DNA of 26,795 nucleotides from Trichomonas tenax (Eukaryota > Parabasalia > Trichomonadida > Trichomonadidae). The notes beneath the pieces were generated by a model that saw only the letters and a list, made by a program, of their open reading frames with translations, did no database searches and was not told the DNA's origin. Location: contig JALKBU010000717.1 of NCBI GenBank assembly GCA_023091735.1, forward strand, positions 1 to 26,795, given 5' to 3'. Positions 1 through 10,072 of this stretch are shown here, one piece after another; within the stretch, counting starts at the first letter, position 1, and each line of letters begins with the position of its first letter. The translations under genes and the position numbers were made by a program.

Positions 1-127
<127 letters not shown>

Positions 128-3100
128 ATTAAAAATTATTTTTCAGTGAATCTGAATCAATTTTCTCTCATAATAACTAAAATTATTTTTCAAATTTCTT
201 AACCCATAAATTCCTTCTGCTTTCTTTTCTTAGTTAATTAGTTACTTAGTCAAACTTATTTCAAAAAATGAGTACATTTTATAATGTCATGAATTTCAAA
301 ATCAATATTAACTTTAATTTTGCAAGCAATTTCAACAATTTTTTTTCCATATGAGGGAACCTAACTTTGTACTACTAACACTAATATCTAAATATATACT
401 ATTATTAACTAAATTCAGAAATTACAAATGTAATGTTATAAGTTGTGAACTTAGTAATTATATAAAAAGATGTTCGCAGAGATGGGGCGAAGTCACGGAG
501 AATAAGAACATATCATTACTAACTGAGTCGGTGCCAAATTTAATTTAACACAATAGGTGTGCATGAAGTTCATGCTATTACATGTTATATTTTGATGTTA
601 ATAATGACAATATACAATTAAAAAAATTATTTGAAAGAAAATATTCAAAAACAAAGCAAAAAAAGATGGATTGATTGAATCAAACCATGTCGTGATTGTT
701 ATCTATCTTTCCAAGACTTAGCAATTGAGCCATATATCCGGCGAGAGCTTCTCAATTTAATTTAGATATTTAATCACCAGCGTTGCTTGGGCTCTCTCAA
801 ATTTCTTGAATATTATGTATGAATTATTTGGAAAATCATATTTACATCGAAATATCTGATAAAAATACACTTTTATTTTTTATCACATTAATTTTTACTT
901 ATCTCCTGATTTCTTGCAATATTGTTGTTGCATAACTTCTTATTATCAAGTAGCATCCCTTACAATATACATTGTTCTGACGAATCATTCTTTGTTATGA
1001 TGATGTTGAGTTGTATCATTGTGTAAGAGATACTCTTCATCTTGTCAAATGGTCATATAAATAGTATGATATGTATATCAATAAGGTTTAATTAAAACTA
1101 ATCAATATGAAAGTTAGATTGCAAATTACAAATTCAGGATAACACGCAAATATGTATTAGTAAGTTCTGCTGCAACTTAATTAGCATCATCTGTGTTTCA
1201 TGTTTATCGCTTGTTGAATGCATTGTCATAACACTAAACCTGAAATTTTAGAGGGGAAATTATAAGGTTATATATTCTGAAAAAAGTTTTATGATGTTTG
1301 ATTGGAACCTGCAACTGATAAGTGTGTTTATGCGGCTATGACTCTGTTTTGAATTTTCGAAGTAGTTTCTTGATATATAATAATCTCCAAAGCTTGGCAG
1401 CTTAGTTATTGGGCTCTCCAGTTTTTTACATGATGAGTCTTATTAAGAAATTAAAGCAAACCCGAGCAGCTCTATAAATTCTCATAAAACCATGATATTC
1501 AAAGAATTCAATATCAATTATTTACAAATATAAAGTATAAATCAAAGGAAATACTAATAAATTGCCAGCAAATATGAATACAATCTATAACTCTGCTTTT
1601 ATGATGATTAAAAAGCAAAATATAATATTAAATATCATAATTGATGTAAAAGACAGTAGATAGCATCAGCATAGAGCACGAATGTAATTGGCAATCATTT
1701 TGAATTTTGATGAAATTTCAACATTTTTTCTATTGTCGGAAAAGGTTTTGCTGATAAAATGTCACATGCTTAGCATCAGGTCCTGAACAAATTTTCCAAT
1801 ATATTTGTAAATCAGAAGTGAACTTTTCTCGCTTAACTTGGAATAGACCATCAACAAAAAGTGAGAAATAAGGTTAGTTTTCTGACTGTCCCTGAATACC
1901 ACTCCCTACTAATATTAAAGACTTCAAATGTTTTCTTTTGGAAAATTTTGAGAAGATTCGATAAATAGTTAAACCTTTTATCCCTAAAGCAAAGGTTTAT
2001 AGGAAAATTTTGAGGGATGATTGCCTATAGTCGGATGAATATTTTAGTGTAGGTTAGGAAGGCATCGGCCTATTCTTACTCATGTTCGAATTGTGCGATA
2101 AAATTTGTGAATGTCTGTTGATCTGAGTCCATTGCAATATAACGTATTTTGATTTTGTAAATGAATAATAATCGGAGACTTTCAAAAGAAGATGCTGTAA
2201 GTTATATGGGAAGTATATATAACACAAATTTAAATTTTGAAAACATTCACAATTTGAAAAGAATAGGAAAATTCGGTAATATTGTTTAGTTATATGAATC
2301 CAGATATACTAACGATATTTGAATTTTATGGAATATGTCAAAATAAATTACATTTAAAATGATTCTACAACAATGTAGTTATATAATTATAGAAGATTGA
2401 TATTGAGGACAGATTTAATTTTGAAAGTGTAAATTTTTTTCAATGGTATTCAAAATAATCAAGCTTATTTCTTAAGTAAACTGATATGCCGATATGTAAT
2501 TATCATATTATTCATGCTAATATGAAAAGATATTATAGGCTAATAATACAGATTGTATCAATTAAAATCTATATAGCTTAATTATATTTTGAAATGAATA
2601 TTTTTTGGCAGTTCGATTCAATTATTTTTCGTGTTAAATGCATATAGTTTCACATAATAAACGACAAATTTTCATAAAAAAATTTCTCCATTATGACAAT
2701 ATTTTTGACACTCATATATTGAGAATGAAAGCAAAATTGCTATAAATTTGAATCAAAACATCTATTTTTTGTAATTTTACTGATATACTCTACCATAGTA
2801 CCTTAATTAATTGCATTTGGCACCAATTTATTTTTGAAATCTCAATATATTTTTCATTTTTTTCAAAAATTTCGAAATAAGTTACCATTCTATTTAAATC
2901 CAAGCTTTTTATCAATCATTATTTGATTTTTCTTTAAGGTAATACCCTTTTTTTGTTTTGTTTTGATAATTTTTCAAAAAAGTTATTGCACATTATGTGG
3001 CTAGTTATATTGGATAAAAAATGAGATTATTATGATTTTAACTAGGAAAAAAAGGATTTTCAATGTTTAATTATAATATATAGACAAGGCAAAAGACGAT

Positions 3101-3190
3101 AGAACTATCAAAAAAAAAACTCCATCTGTAAATCTTCGAATGTAAAATTCACAAATTGAACTGTTTTGACAAATTCGGATCCAACATTAA
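128..3190. other. Long AT-rich intergenic region, no gene supported
   Basis: About 3 kb of very AT-rich DNA with stops in all frames. The longest frame (351-548, 65 codons) has no recognisable domain and low-complexity composition. I saw no tRNA-like arm pairs, no rRNA-like block and no long internal repeat. TTTTGACAAAT at 3164-3174 belongs to the start-proximal element family and probably to the promoter of the next gene. Decayed coding sequence cannot be excluded by eye. Confidence 0.6.
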
Positions 3191-3193
3191 TAC

Positions 3194-3227
3194 CCTTATA
3201 AGGTTTGTTCGGTCTTTTTGACAAAAT
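3194..3227 (+). promoter_or_regulatory. Putative core promoter of the PLAC8-like gene
   Basis: A perfect 10-bp palindrome CCTTATAAGG (3194-3203) is followed by TTTTTGACAAAAT (3215-3227), six bases before the ATG at 3233. The TTTGACA element recurs just before other starts in this window. Parabasalid transcripts usually begin within a few tens of bases of the ATG, so an initiator role is plausible. The palindrome has the shape of a CArG box, but no factor can be inferred from that. Confidence 0.4.
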
Positions 3228-3232
3228 ATTTC

Positions 3233-3772
3233 ATGTCTCAAGCACCAGAGTTCACCTACGGTCTTCTTGAATGCTTTGGCGACTGCCCAGTCTGCATCTA
3301 CACGTACTTCTGCGCGTATTGCGCTAACGCTTCCAACATGGCTATGGTTCGCAGTGAGGAATGCTCATGTACCCATCTTTGCTGCCTCGTTAGCCCGTTT
3401 TGGATCCGTCAGTTCATTCGCTCACGCAAACACATGAGACGTGAAACTTGCACCGACTGCTTTGTTTTCTTATTCTGCACACCTTGCATGATATGCCAGG
3501 ATGCACGTGAATTGAAGCAGGGACAATGCGGAATGCCACCTTCTGAGTACTACTTCAACGAGCAGAGAGTTGCGCAGCAGCCACTTGTTCAGCCTCAGCA
3601 GAATTTCCAGCAGCCACCACAAGGCTATGCTCCACCACCACCAGGCTACAACGCTCCACCACCATCAGGCTACAACGCTCCTCCACCATCAGGCTACAAC
3701 GCTCCTCCACAGGGCTACGCTCCACAAGGCTACGTTCCTCCGCAGCAGCCATATAGCAAGGAGGGCTACTAA
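3233..3772 (+). CDS. PLAC8-like cysteine-rich protein with GYNAPPPS repeat tail
   Basis: A 179-residue protein. Residues 1-95 are cysteine-rich and fit the PLAC8 family: an early GLLECFGDCPVC block, a second CCL..P block, and the signature FCTPCMICQDARELK near residue 85. The two cysteine/aromatic blocks are probably membrane-associated, as in other PLAC8 proteins. The C-terminal third is low complexity, with tandem GYNAPPPS-type units rich in Gln, Pro, Gly and Tyr, like annexin or rhodopsin tails that contact other proteins. The open frame extends upstream to a TTG at 3218, but that codon lies in the TTTTTGACA promoter element, so the ATG at 3233 is preferred. Codons are markedly more GC-rich than the flanks, which suggests high expression. 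It is convergent with the next gene. Family members affect metal resistance or cell size elsewhere; the role here is unknown. Confidence 0.85.
   Translation: MSQAPEFTYGLLECFGDCPVCIYTYFCAYCANASNMAMVRSEECSCTHLCCLVSPFWIRQFIRSRKHMRRETCTDCFVFLFCTPCMICQDARELKQGQCGMPPSEYYFNEQRVAQQPLVQPQQNFQQPPQGYAPPPPGYNAPPPSGYNAPPPSGYNAPPQGYAPQGYVPPQQPYSKEGY
3621..3740 (+). repeat. Coding tandem repeat (GYNAPPPS units)
   Basis: An in-frame tandem repeat of about 24 bases encodes GY-APPP, GYNAPPPS, GYNAPPPS, GYNAPPQ, GYAPQ and GYVPPQ. The central units are nearly identical at the DNA level, so copy number is likely to vary between strains. Confidence 0.85.
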
Positions 3773-3861
3773 GCTGTACGACTTGCATTAATTTTTTTCG
3801 GAAAAAGATAATTTTGAAAATAAACAATAATTTAATCATTACAAAATATTAAAAAAATCAA

Positions 3862-5277
3862 TTATCCAATTCGGACAATGTTAGAATCTTCGAGGTTTTC
3901 GTCAGTTTCGCTTCCATTATTTTGTGAATCTTCTAAGTTGTCACTTTGCTTTTCTGGTTCTTCATTATTTTCATCATTATTTGTAGCCTGATCTTGCATG
4001 AGCTTACTCTTTATGATCATGCCCAAGCCTCCTTGTTCTTCATCGTTTTCTGTGTCTTCTTCATGATTTTCTTCTTTATGAACATATGTTTCGTTCTTTT
4101 CCTCTTTTTCATGAGACTCTTCTTTGCTTTCTTCCTTTGTTTCCTCGTTTTCTTGCTTGTTTTCATCTGAATCTTGTTTTTCATCACTTTTTTCTTCGCT
4201 CTTTTCCTCTTCTTCTTTGTTCTTCTCATCACTGGAGTGCTTCTTCTCTTCCTCTTTGGTGTCCTCATCGCTGCTTGAAGACTTCTTCTTCTCTTCTTCC
4301 TTATTTTCATTATTAAATTCTCTTTCCTTGTATTCTTCTTCCTCGTTGTTGTTTTGGTCATCGTTTGCGTCCTCTTCTTCTTCAGGGAGATCATCCTCTT
4401 CTTCAGCAGGAGCGTCGTACTCCATATCGACGTATTTTTGCCTGAGAGCATCAACATCATATTTCGGACCACCGAGAGCGATAAGAACCTCATTCATCCT
4501 TTCGATCTGGTCAATCATAGCAAATGCTGATTCCTGGGCAACAACAATCTTGTTGAAACACTCTCTATGAATAGTATTGTATTGTGCTTTCAACTTTTGC
4601 TCTATTCCACATAACTTTTCTATTTCGAGAGGTAACTTTGGTGGGTTGGATCTAAAGATGCCAGATCCTTGCTTTTTATTGAGAGAATTAATACGGAAGT
4701 TGAGATCTTTGCGAAGTTGTGTGTGATATTGCTTTTTAGCTCTCAATATACCTTGTGCAATGCAAGAGGTTGCGTAATCATCAGAGCAAACAACTCTAGC
4801 GAGTGCCTTTTTGCCTTCTTTGATTCGATCAATGCCTATATTGATTTCTATGCGAAGATCTTCAATTTCTGATTCGTAGTACGCGCGCTCCTTAACATAT
4901 GTTGAGATGACGGCTGATTGCTGCATGGCCTTGAGTTTCGTTATTGCTCTCTCTTTTCCTTCGATCTCTGTTGTGAGCTCCGCCAGCCTGTGCCTGAGCT
5001 GTGCGTTCTGGTTTGTTGAGTCTGTTTCATCACCAAGAGCTGTGGCTAATGCGACTGTAAAATTGTCGGTTTTTTGGAGCTCTGCGTTCGTGTCGTCATA
5101 AATCCTCTTCTGGCGTTCGAGCTCTTTCTGTACTTCGCGATATTGTTTCTTGACATCTTGTTTTTCTTTTTCTAAATATTCAGGTTCTTTCAGTACGTCG
5201 TCGCCTCTGAAGTAGAACTGCTGAGCTTTAAATGTTCCCTTTGGATGAATGAATACAACAGGTCGTGTGGAAGACAT
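3862..5277 (-). CDS. Coiled-coil protein with long acidic Glu/Lys/Asp tail
   Basis: A 471-residue protein of unrecognised family. Residues 1-25 are a non-helical head (MSSTRPVVFIHPKGTFKAQ). Residues 30-300 are helical and charged with heptad-like spacing, and residues 310 to the end are extremely acidic and Lys/Ser/Asn-rich, ending in NIVRIG. The frame continues upstream to a TTG at 5337, but that stretch contains TTTTTGTCA and TTTGTAAA promoter-like sequence. The first ATG, at 5277, is the better start. The antisense Ser/Phe-rich frames over the tail are shadows of its Glu/Lys codons. There is no signal peptide or membrane segment. A cytoskeletal or axoneme-associated role is possible but not shown. 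The tail is only 90 bases from the convergent PLAC8-like stop. Confidence 0.85.
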   Translation of the reverse strand: MSSTRPVVFIHPKGTFKAQQFYFRGDDVLKEPEYLEKEKQDVKKQYREVQKELERQKRIYDDTNAELQKTDNFTVALATALGDETDSTNQNAQLRHRLAELTTEIEGKERAITKLKAMQQSAVISTYVKERAYYESEIEDLRIEINIGIDRIKEGKKALARVVCSDDYATSCIAQGILRAKKQYHTQLRKDLNFRINSLNKKQGSGIFRSNPPKLPLEIEKLCGIEQKLKAQYNTIHRECFNKIVVAQESAFAMIDQIERMNEVLIALGGPKYDVDALRQKYVDMEYDAPAEEEDDLPEEEEDANDDQNNNEEEEYKEREFNNENKEEEKKKSSSSDEDTKEEEKKHSSDEKNKEEEEKSEEKSDEKQDSDENKQENEETKEESKEESHEKEEKNETYVHKEENHEEDTENDEEQGGLGMIIKSKLMQDQATNNDENNEEPEKQSDNLEDSQNNGSETDENLEDSNIVRIG

Positions 5278-5771
5278 TTCGAAATAACGGACAAAAAATA
5301 TCTGAGAAAAGGTGACAATCTTTACAAAAACTGACAAAAAAATTACATGAGATAACTAATTACCCACAAAACTCGTTATTTAAACCCAAACTTTCTATAC
5401 ACAATTGCCTTACACCATACAAGTCATATATTCTTAGTTTTGAGTCATAATAAATAATCACATTCTTGATTTAATTATCTCCTCTTAACTCATATAAATA
5501 TTCTTGAAAAGCATCATGTATTGATTCAATTCCTTTAGTATATATGTATATGATCTCTTATCAACACTAATGAAATGCACTGACAAACTTAAGTTAAAAT
5601 GATAAAGATGAGTTTATATTTGCTGGTTTTTATGTGCAACAATAGATATATCGAAATTTTCCTTGTGATGAAGTTATTATATATAGTGCACTCTATAATA
5701 TTTTCTTATGTAACATTATGTTGGATAGTGCAATGGAAAGTGAATGAATGAAAAAGATATTTGTAAAATTC
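5278..5771. other. Intergenic, divergent promoters
   Basis: An AT-rich spacer between the minus-strand coiled-coil gene and the plus-strand importin-like gene. Near 5297-5340 the plus strand reads GGTGACAATCTTTACAAAAA followed by CTGACAAAAA. These TGACA/TTTACA blocks resemble the promoter motif seen elsewhere in the window. Nothing else was recognised. Confidence 0.5.
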
Positions 5772-5806
5772 TGACAAATGTCAAAAAGTTAGGGCAAATC
5801 ACCCCT
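5772..5806 (+). promoter_or_regulatory. Inverted TGACA/TGTCA pair and G/C mini-hairpin before the importin gene
   Basis: TGACAAATGTCA (5772-5783) places the TGACA element head-to-head with its complement across two bases. AGGGCAAATCACCCCT (5791-5806) follows, with potential AGGG/CCCT pairing. The ATG is at 5846. Both features have counterparts upstream of other genes here, which supports a promoter role, but no factor can be named. Confidence 0.35.
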
Positions 5807-5845
5807 ATTTAAAAAATTGTGACCCAATGATTTTGTAAATTTTTC

Positions 5846-8494
5846 ATGGATTATGTTGTTTTTTTGCTCCAGCACACATTTGGTGAAGGAGGAACTGTTA
5901 CCACAGAGTCTGTGAAAGAGGCAACAGATGTAATTGTTTCCAAAATCACTTCTCCTGAAAGTTCCGATTTTTATCTTTTACTTCTTCAAGTTATTTTCAA
6001 TCCACAGCATAACTGCTCTATCAGGCAGGCAGCACTTAACGTGTTTATTCAAGGTGAACATAATTTTACAGACTTTTTCCCTTATGAAATTTTTATTTCT
6101 AATTTATCTCAAATATTATTAGCGACAACAGCAGATATAAGACAATCCGTTTCATTTCTTTTAGATTCTGTTGTATGTCATACCCTATTTAAAAGATTAA
6201 TACCAAATCCACTTGAAATATTGAATTCAATCTTTCAACAGGATATAGTATCAGGCTTAATTTTTGCAAATTCATTGTGTGAAGCACTTTCTCTTGCTAC
6301 AGATGATCAGCTAGAGATATACTCAGAAACATCAACACAAATTCTAAATATCTTAACACAAATATTGACAAACAACGAATTGCTCTCTTCAGCATATTGT
6401 CTCTCTTGTGCATTTGCTTTAATGAAATCCCACGTTCCTCCATTCTTTTCGCAGAGCCCAGAATACGTTTCGAATTGGATTCACGCATCACTCATTTTTT
6501 CGAACTTAGAACTGTCTGAAGACGAGAATTACAACTTCTTTACACAAAAGGCACTCAAGTTTGCAACACAGGTACTTTATAAATCATCAGGACAATACCC
6601 GCAACTTGATATTATTCCAGACGATTGCTATGATATTTTCGATGCTGTTGCAGGATTAGTGACATTTATGAATCCACCAGAAACCCAAAGCTTGCTTGCA
6701 GAGATTGTTGATGTTATGTTATCGCATAGACACACATGGAACATGATGTCAATGCAGATGGATAATGCGATACAATATATTTTCTTGCCGTTTTTCGCTC
6801 TCACTGTAGAAGAGATTGAATATTCAAGAAGTGATGAAACGGCGCCAAGTTTTATATCATCGGTGATGACAACACCACTAAATAGTTCGGATCCAAGAAT
6901 GTATATTCACGGAAAAATACGTATTCATTGCAGAGATGAAACTAAAGCTCAAATTATCGGACAATCAGTTTGCGGATATTTATCAGAGATGATCAAAGTT
7001 TATGCAGCACAAGAAACAATCAGCAATGAGCTCATTGTTACACTTTTCGGTGCACTGCTTATGTTCAGCGCTGTTGGTTACAGCCTTGTTAGAAACAATG
7101 TAGAACTTGCAAACAAGATGCTCGCAATGCTCGCAGAATTGCTTTCAGCAAATGATATTCTTGTTAAATGCGGTGCATTGTTAGCAATTGATTCATATGA
7201 AATCGGATTGCCTTCTGAGCTTATCTCAGCACTCGCTTCAATATTTGTTTCAGGAGAACCCCTTTTAATAAGATATTACGCTGCCACAGCATTTAGTAAC
7301 TCGATCTCAATGTTGCCTAACGATGATCAACTCAAAGATGAAATTGCACAAGAACTCGAAAGTATATTGAAGAGTTTTGTTGAACTTGCAGATTCATTCA
7401 ATGACACTGATTTCTTCCTTGGTTTATCGAAGTTTGTTAAAACATTTGGAAAGCAACTTGCTCAACATGGATCAGAGGTCTCATCTCTTCTGATTGAAAT
7501 ATTCCAAGCCAACTTCGATCCACAAAGACCAGAAAAATCAAATGCTGCATTATCCGCTTTATCATGTTTATCACCATTTTTGAGTCAAGAGTCACAATTC
7601 GATTTATTAACATTCGTTGCAACAGCTGCAAGTGAAAATGGTGCATTGTCAAATGAATTACTTGATTTTGCTGCAAATCTTATTGCCTCGTCAACAGCAA
7701 TCACAAATGAGCATTGGAATTGCGTGAAACTGCTCACTGATGTTGTTGTCAATGGAACACCATATTCTGCTCCATTATTCTTCTTATCTTCAGCAATCGT
7801 TGTTCTCAAAAATATCATTCTTAAAGATCAAAGTTTCCCATCATCAGAGACTGCATCAATGATATGGGAACTCATCAACGTATTCATTGAAGCAGGATCA
7901 ACAACAATGGATGCAAATATAGTTAATCCGGCGATATCACTTTGTTTCACTGTTGCAAATAAGATGCAAACGTATTTACCTTCTGATGCTGTCGAAGTGT
8001 TCACTCAGATCACCACCAACTTCATTGCTAACAGTAGATTCCAATCGTATGCGTGCAACCTTTTTGCATCGCTTATAATTGCAACATCTGGTGCCATCTG
8101 TCAAATGATGCCAGACTTATTTAATAATTGGGTCGGAATTTGTAATTTCTTCGAACTTGCCATTGTTTTAGAACAAATTCCTGCAGTATTTGGTGAAAAC
8201 TATGTGGAAGCCATTTGCAAAGTTATCTCTATGTTAGAAGAAGAAATAAGCAATCCACTTTATAGAATAGAAGACTCTGTCGGCCTCGACATTGAAACTT
8301 ATATCGTTGTCAATGAGCTTTCTTATTGGAATGAAGAAACAGTAATGAATGAATTTGCACAACTGCTGACTTCTTTGCCTGCAGAACAGAAGCAGGCTGT
8401 TCAAGAAGCACTCCCAGATAAGAGAGTTGATGATATTGCAAATGAAATTCGAAATTTTTTCGTTGCAAAATCGCAAATCAAATTTGATCAATAA
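5846..8494 (+). CDS. Importin-beta/karyopherin-like HEAT-repeat protein
   Basis: An 882-residue, almost wholly helical acidic protein. Its N-terminus (FLLQHTFGEGGT, then a DFYLLLLQVIFNPQHNCSIRQAALNVF stretch at about residues 40-70) follows the importin-beta N-terminal pattern, in which the second helix repeat reads IRQAA. The rest is a chain of amphipathic helix pairs, for example around CGALLAIDSYE, RYYAATAFSNSI and FQSYACNLFASLI, as in HEAT solenoids. The length is close to the 850-1100 residues usual for karyopherin-beta proteins. These carry cargo through nuclear pores with Ran-GTP. Which importin or exportin this represents cannot be decided by eye. The ATG is the first in frame and the stop reads TAAAG, with TAAA as a possible trichomonad-type polyadenylation signal. 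Another HEAT protein remains possible. Confidence 0.7.
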   Translation: MDYVVFLLQHTFGEGGTVTTESVKEATDVIVSKITSPESSDFYLLLLQVIFNPQHNCSIRQAALNVFIQGEHNFTDFFPYEIFISNLSQILLATTADIRQSVSFLLDSVVCHTLFKRLIPNPLEILNSIFQQDIVSGLIFANSLCEALSLATDDQLEIYSETSTQILNILTQILTNNELLSSAYCLSCAFALMKSHVPPFFSQSPEYVSNWIHASLIFSNLELSEDENYNFFTQKALKFATQVLYKSSGQYPQLDIIPDDCYDIFDAVAGLVTFMNPPETQSLLAEIVDVMLSHRHTWNMMSMQMDNAIQYIFLPFFALTVEEIEYSRSDETAPSFISSVMTTPLNSSDPRMYIHGKIRIHCRDETKAQIIGQSVCGYLSEMIKVYAAQETISNELIVTLFGALLMFSAVGYSLVRNNVELANKMLAMLAELLSANDILVKCGALLAIDSYEIGLPSELISALASIFVSGEPLLIRYYAATAFSNSISMLPNDDQLKDEIAQELESILKSFVELADSFNDTDFFLGLSKFVKTFGKQLAQHGSEVSSLLIEIFQANFDPQRPEKSNAALSALSCLSPFLSQESQFDLLTFVATAASENGALSNELLDFAANLIASSTAITNEHWNCVKLLTDVVVNGTPYSAPLFFLSSAIVVLKNIILKDQSFPSSETASMIWELINVFIEAGSTTMDANIVNPAISLCFTVANKMQTYLPSDAVEVFTQITTNFIANSRFQSYACNLFASLIIATSGAICQMMPDLFNNWVGICNFFELAIVLEQIPAVFGENYVEAICKVISMLEEEISNPLYRIEDSVGLDIETYIVVNELSYWNEETVMNEFAQLLTSLPAEQKQAVQEALPDKRVDDIANEIRNFFVAKSQIKFDQ

Positions 8495-8931
8495 AGTAAA
8501 GTATAGAGTTTGTTATTTGTTAATTTCTAAATCTATTTGTACTTATCTTCAATATGATAATAAATACAATTCATGACTCCAAATTAATGGTATCGTAATA
8601 AAATTTTGTTTTCATTCATACAAACTTAAAAATCTAAGAAATTTGAAACGACAGATATACTTCATTGCTATAGCTATGCTCATGGTTTAAGCTAAACAAT
8701 GAGTTATAAATCTAGATTTCGAGAAAAGATGTGAAACTTTTCTGGGGAAAACGATTATTTCAAATATTTTTACCTTCTGAATTTTTGATGTGCTTTGAAG
8801 GTCAAAAATATGAGTTTTTTATGTGTGATGTAATAATATTAATAGAGTATGTTATGGTCTTTATATTGCCAATGTGGAATTTCGTAAATCATAAATATAG
8901 AATGAGAAAAATGTGAAAAATTAGGCTCCAC
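8495..8931. other. Intergenic, nothing recognised
   Basis: An AT-rich spacer with a 61-codon frame (8731-8916) that has hydrophobic, unbiased composition and no family resemblance. I do not call it a gene. It ends at the left terminal inverted repeat of the 1-kb element. Confidence 0.5.
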
Positions 8932-8988
8932 TTTTTTTTTCTTGTTGACCTTTTTGAGTTTTGCGATTTTTAACGAGTAAACCCCCTT
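8932..8988 (+). repeat. Left terminal inverted repeat of the 1-kb element
   Basis: It runs from a nine-T tract, through CTTGTTGACC and the shared 25-base core, to ACCCCCTT. It pairs with 9879-9933 with a few mismatches. Confidence 0.8.
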
Positions 8989-9326
8989 GCTGGACGAATC
9001 TGATGAAACATGCTTTTTGAGGTGCTGATTCTAGTGGTGCAATCTGTTTCATGATCTTAGCAAGATATTACTTAATCATGATATGATTACAAACAGAAAC
9101 CCATTGATGATTTGTAATAGGCTTCTGTTATGAATCTCTTTGATGATTATAACAAATACATTTCACTATTATAGCGTTCGCTCGCTTATTTTTGATAGAG
9201 TTCCCCTCGAAAAATCAAAAAAAATATGCTACACGCAGGAGTCAAACGGCATTCCTTTGCTCATTCATCGAGCGTACCTAAAGTTATGCTATCTCAAGTT
9301 CACATAAAATTTGCTCATTGGTAACA

Positions 9327-9412
9327 TTACATATCAAATTTTCGACTTTACATGACAAATATCAGATAATAAGTGTTAAAAATGGTGACTTTCGTTATTT
9401 TACATGTCAAAA
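9327..9412 (+). promoter_or_regulatory. Three TTACATGNCAAA motif copies inside the 1-kb element
   Basis: ATTACATATCAAAT (9327-9340), TTTACATGACAAAT (9347-9360) and TTTACATGTCAAAA (9399-9412) match the motif clustered before CSN5 and Sm-D2. The first two are 20 bases apart. No gene starts nearby, so they may be remnants of the element's own control region. Confidence 0.5.
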
Positions 9413-9878
9413 ATCGTTTAAATCTCATGGAGGCATTGAGATCCTTAAGTTAAATAGACAAGCAAATGCTATAAACATACTCAGAACCCCCTGAAAAGCA
9501 CCAATTTCTTATTAAAATAAATGGAAATACTAAATAAGTTAAATTATTGCTTTTTTAAAAATACATAAACAGAGTCTCATATTCTTAAAATAATAATCTA
9601 TAATCACACTGTTTATGAATATATTAATTATAATTGATTTTGTTAATATATTTATAAATGCTGCGATTTAATATAGGCTACATCTATATTATTAACATGC
9701 AGTTATACCTACAATAGATAAGAGAAGAGCTTCCATCATCTTCCAATACAAGATAGTGTTTGTTTAAGCAAAAACATATTGGATGAGCGGCTTGGTCTTT
9801 GTTTGCAGAGATATTATTGATACCACTGTAAACAGAACCCAAGAAAGGCACGTAAATGTTTTATCAGATCAGTTCTAT

Positions 9879-9933
9879 AGGGGGTTATTCGTTAAAAATC
9901 GCAAAACTCAAAAGAGTTAACGAGAAAAAAAAA
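9879..9933 (-). repeat. Right terminal inverted repeat of the 1-kb element
   Basis: It is the reverse complement of 8932-8988. The core lies at 9889-9913, and an A-tract forms the outer end at 9925-9933. Confidence 0.8.
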
Positions 9934-10072
9934 TTCAAGGGAAAAATTATAACGGTAAAATGTTGAAAACTCAAAAGCAAAAATTTGTTTTGATTTCGAA
10001 TCTTTGTATGAAACTACGTAAAAATCATTGTATTCATTCAAAAGCAACAGAACTATAGATAAATTTATTTTG

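Larger units (their letters stand above)
8932..9933. mobile_element. Putative 1-kb non-autonomous DNA transposon with 55-bp inverted repeats
   Basis: The segment is bounded by inverted repeats at 8932-8988 and 9879-9933. They share a perfect 25-base core (8952-8976 against 9889-9913 on the other strand), an outer poly-T/poly-A run, and an inner block, ACCCCCTT against AGGGGGTTA. The interior has no coding frame longer than 60 codons outside the repeat and no transposase motif, so any mobility would need enzymes supplied elsewhere. No clear target-site duplication was seen, because both flanks are homopolymer-rich. The interior contains three copies of the TTACATGNCAAA motif at 9327, 9347 and 9399. 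A relic of a larger element is an alternative. Confidence 0.6.

Noticed and set aside
364..420. ACTAACACTAATATC as a trichomonad 3' splice site
   Set aside because: It lacks the terminal ACAG, and no coding frame exists on either side.
2070..2110. tRNA T-arm-like GTTCGAATT
   Set aside because: No matching acceptor, D or anticodon stems in the surrounding bases.
3555..3839. Frames on both strands over the PLAC8-like tail
   Set aside because: They are shadows of the GYNAPPPS repeat; repetitive GC-rich DNA stays open in several frames.
4017..4570. Overlapping Ser/Phe-rich (+) and Lys/Arg-rich (-) frames
   Set aside because: They are other-frame readings of the Glu/Lys/Asp-rich tail of the coiled-coil gene, with repetitive composition and no domain.
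8731..8916. 61-codon frame next to the 1-kb element
   Set aside because: Hydrophobic, AT-driven composition, no family resemblance and no start-proximal element.
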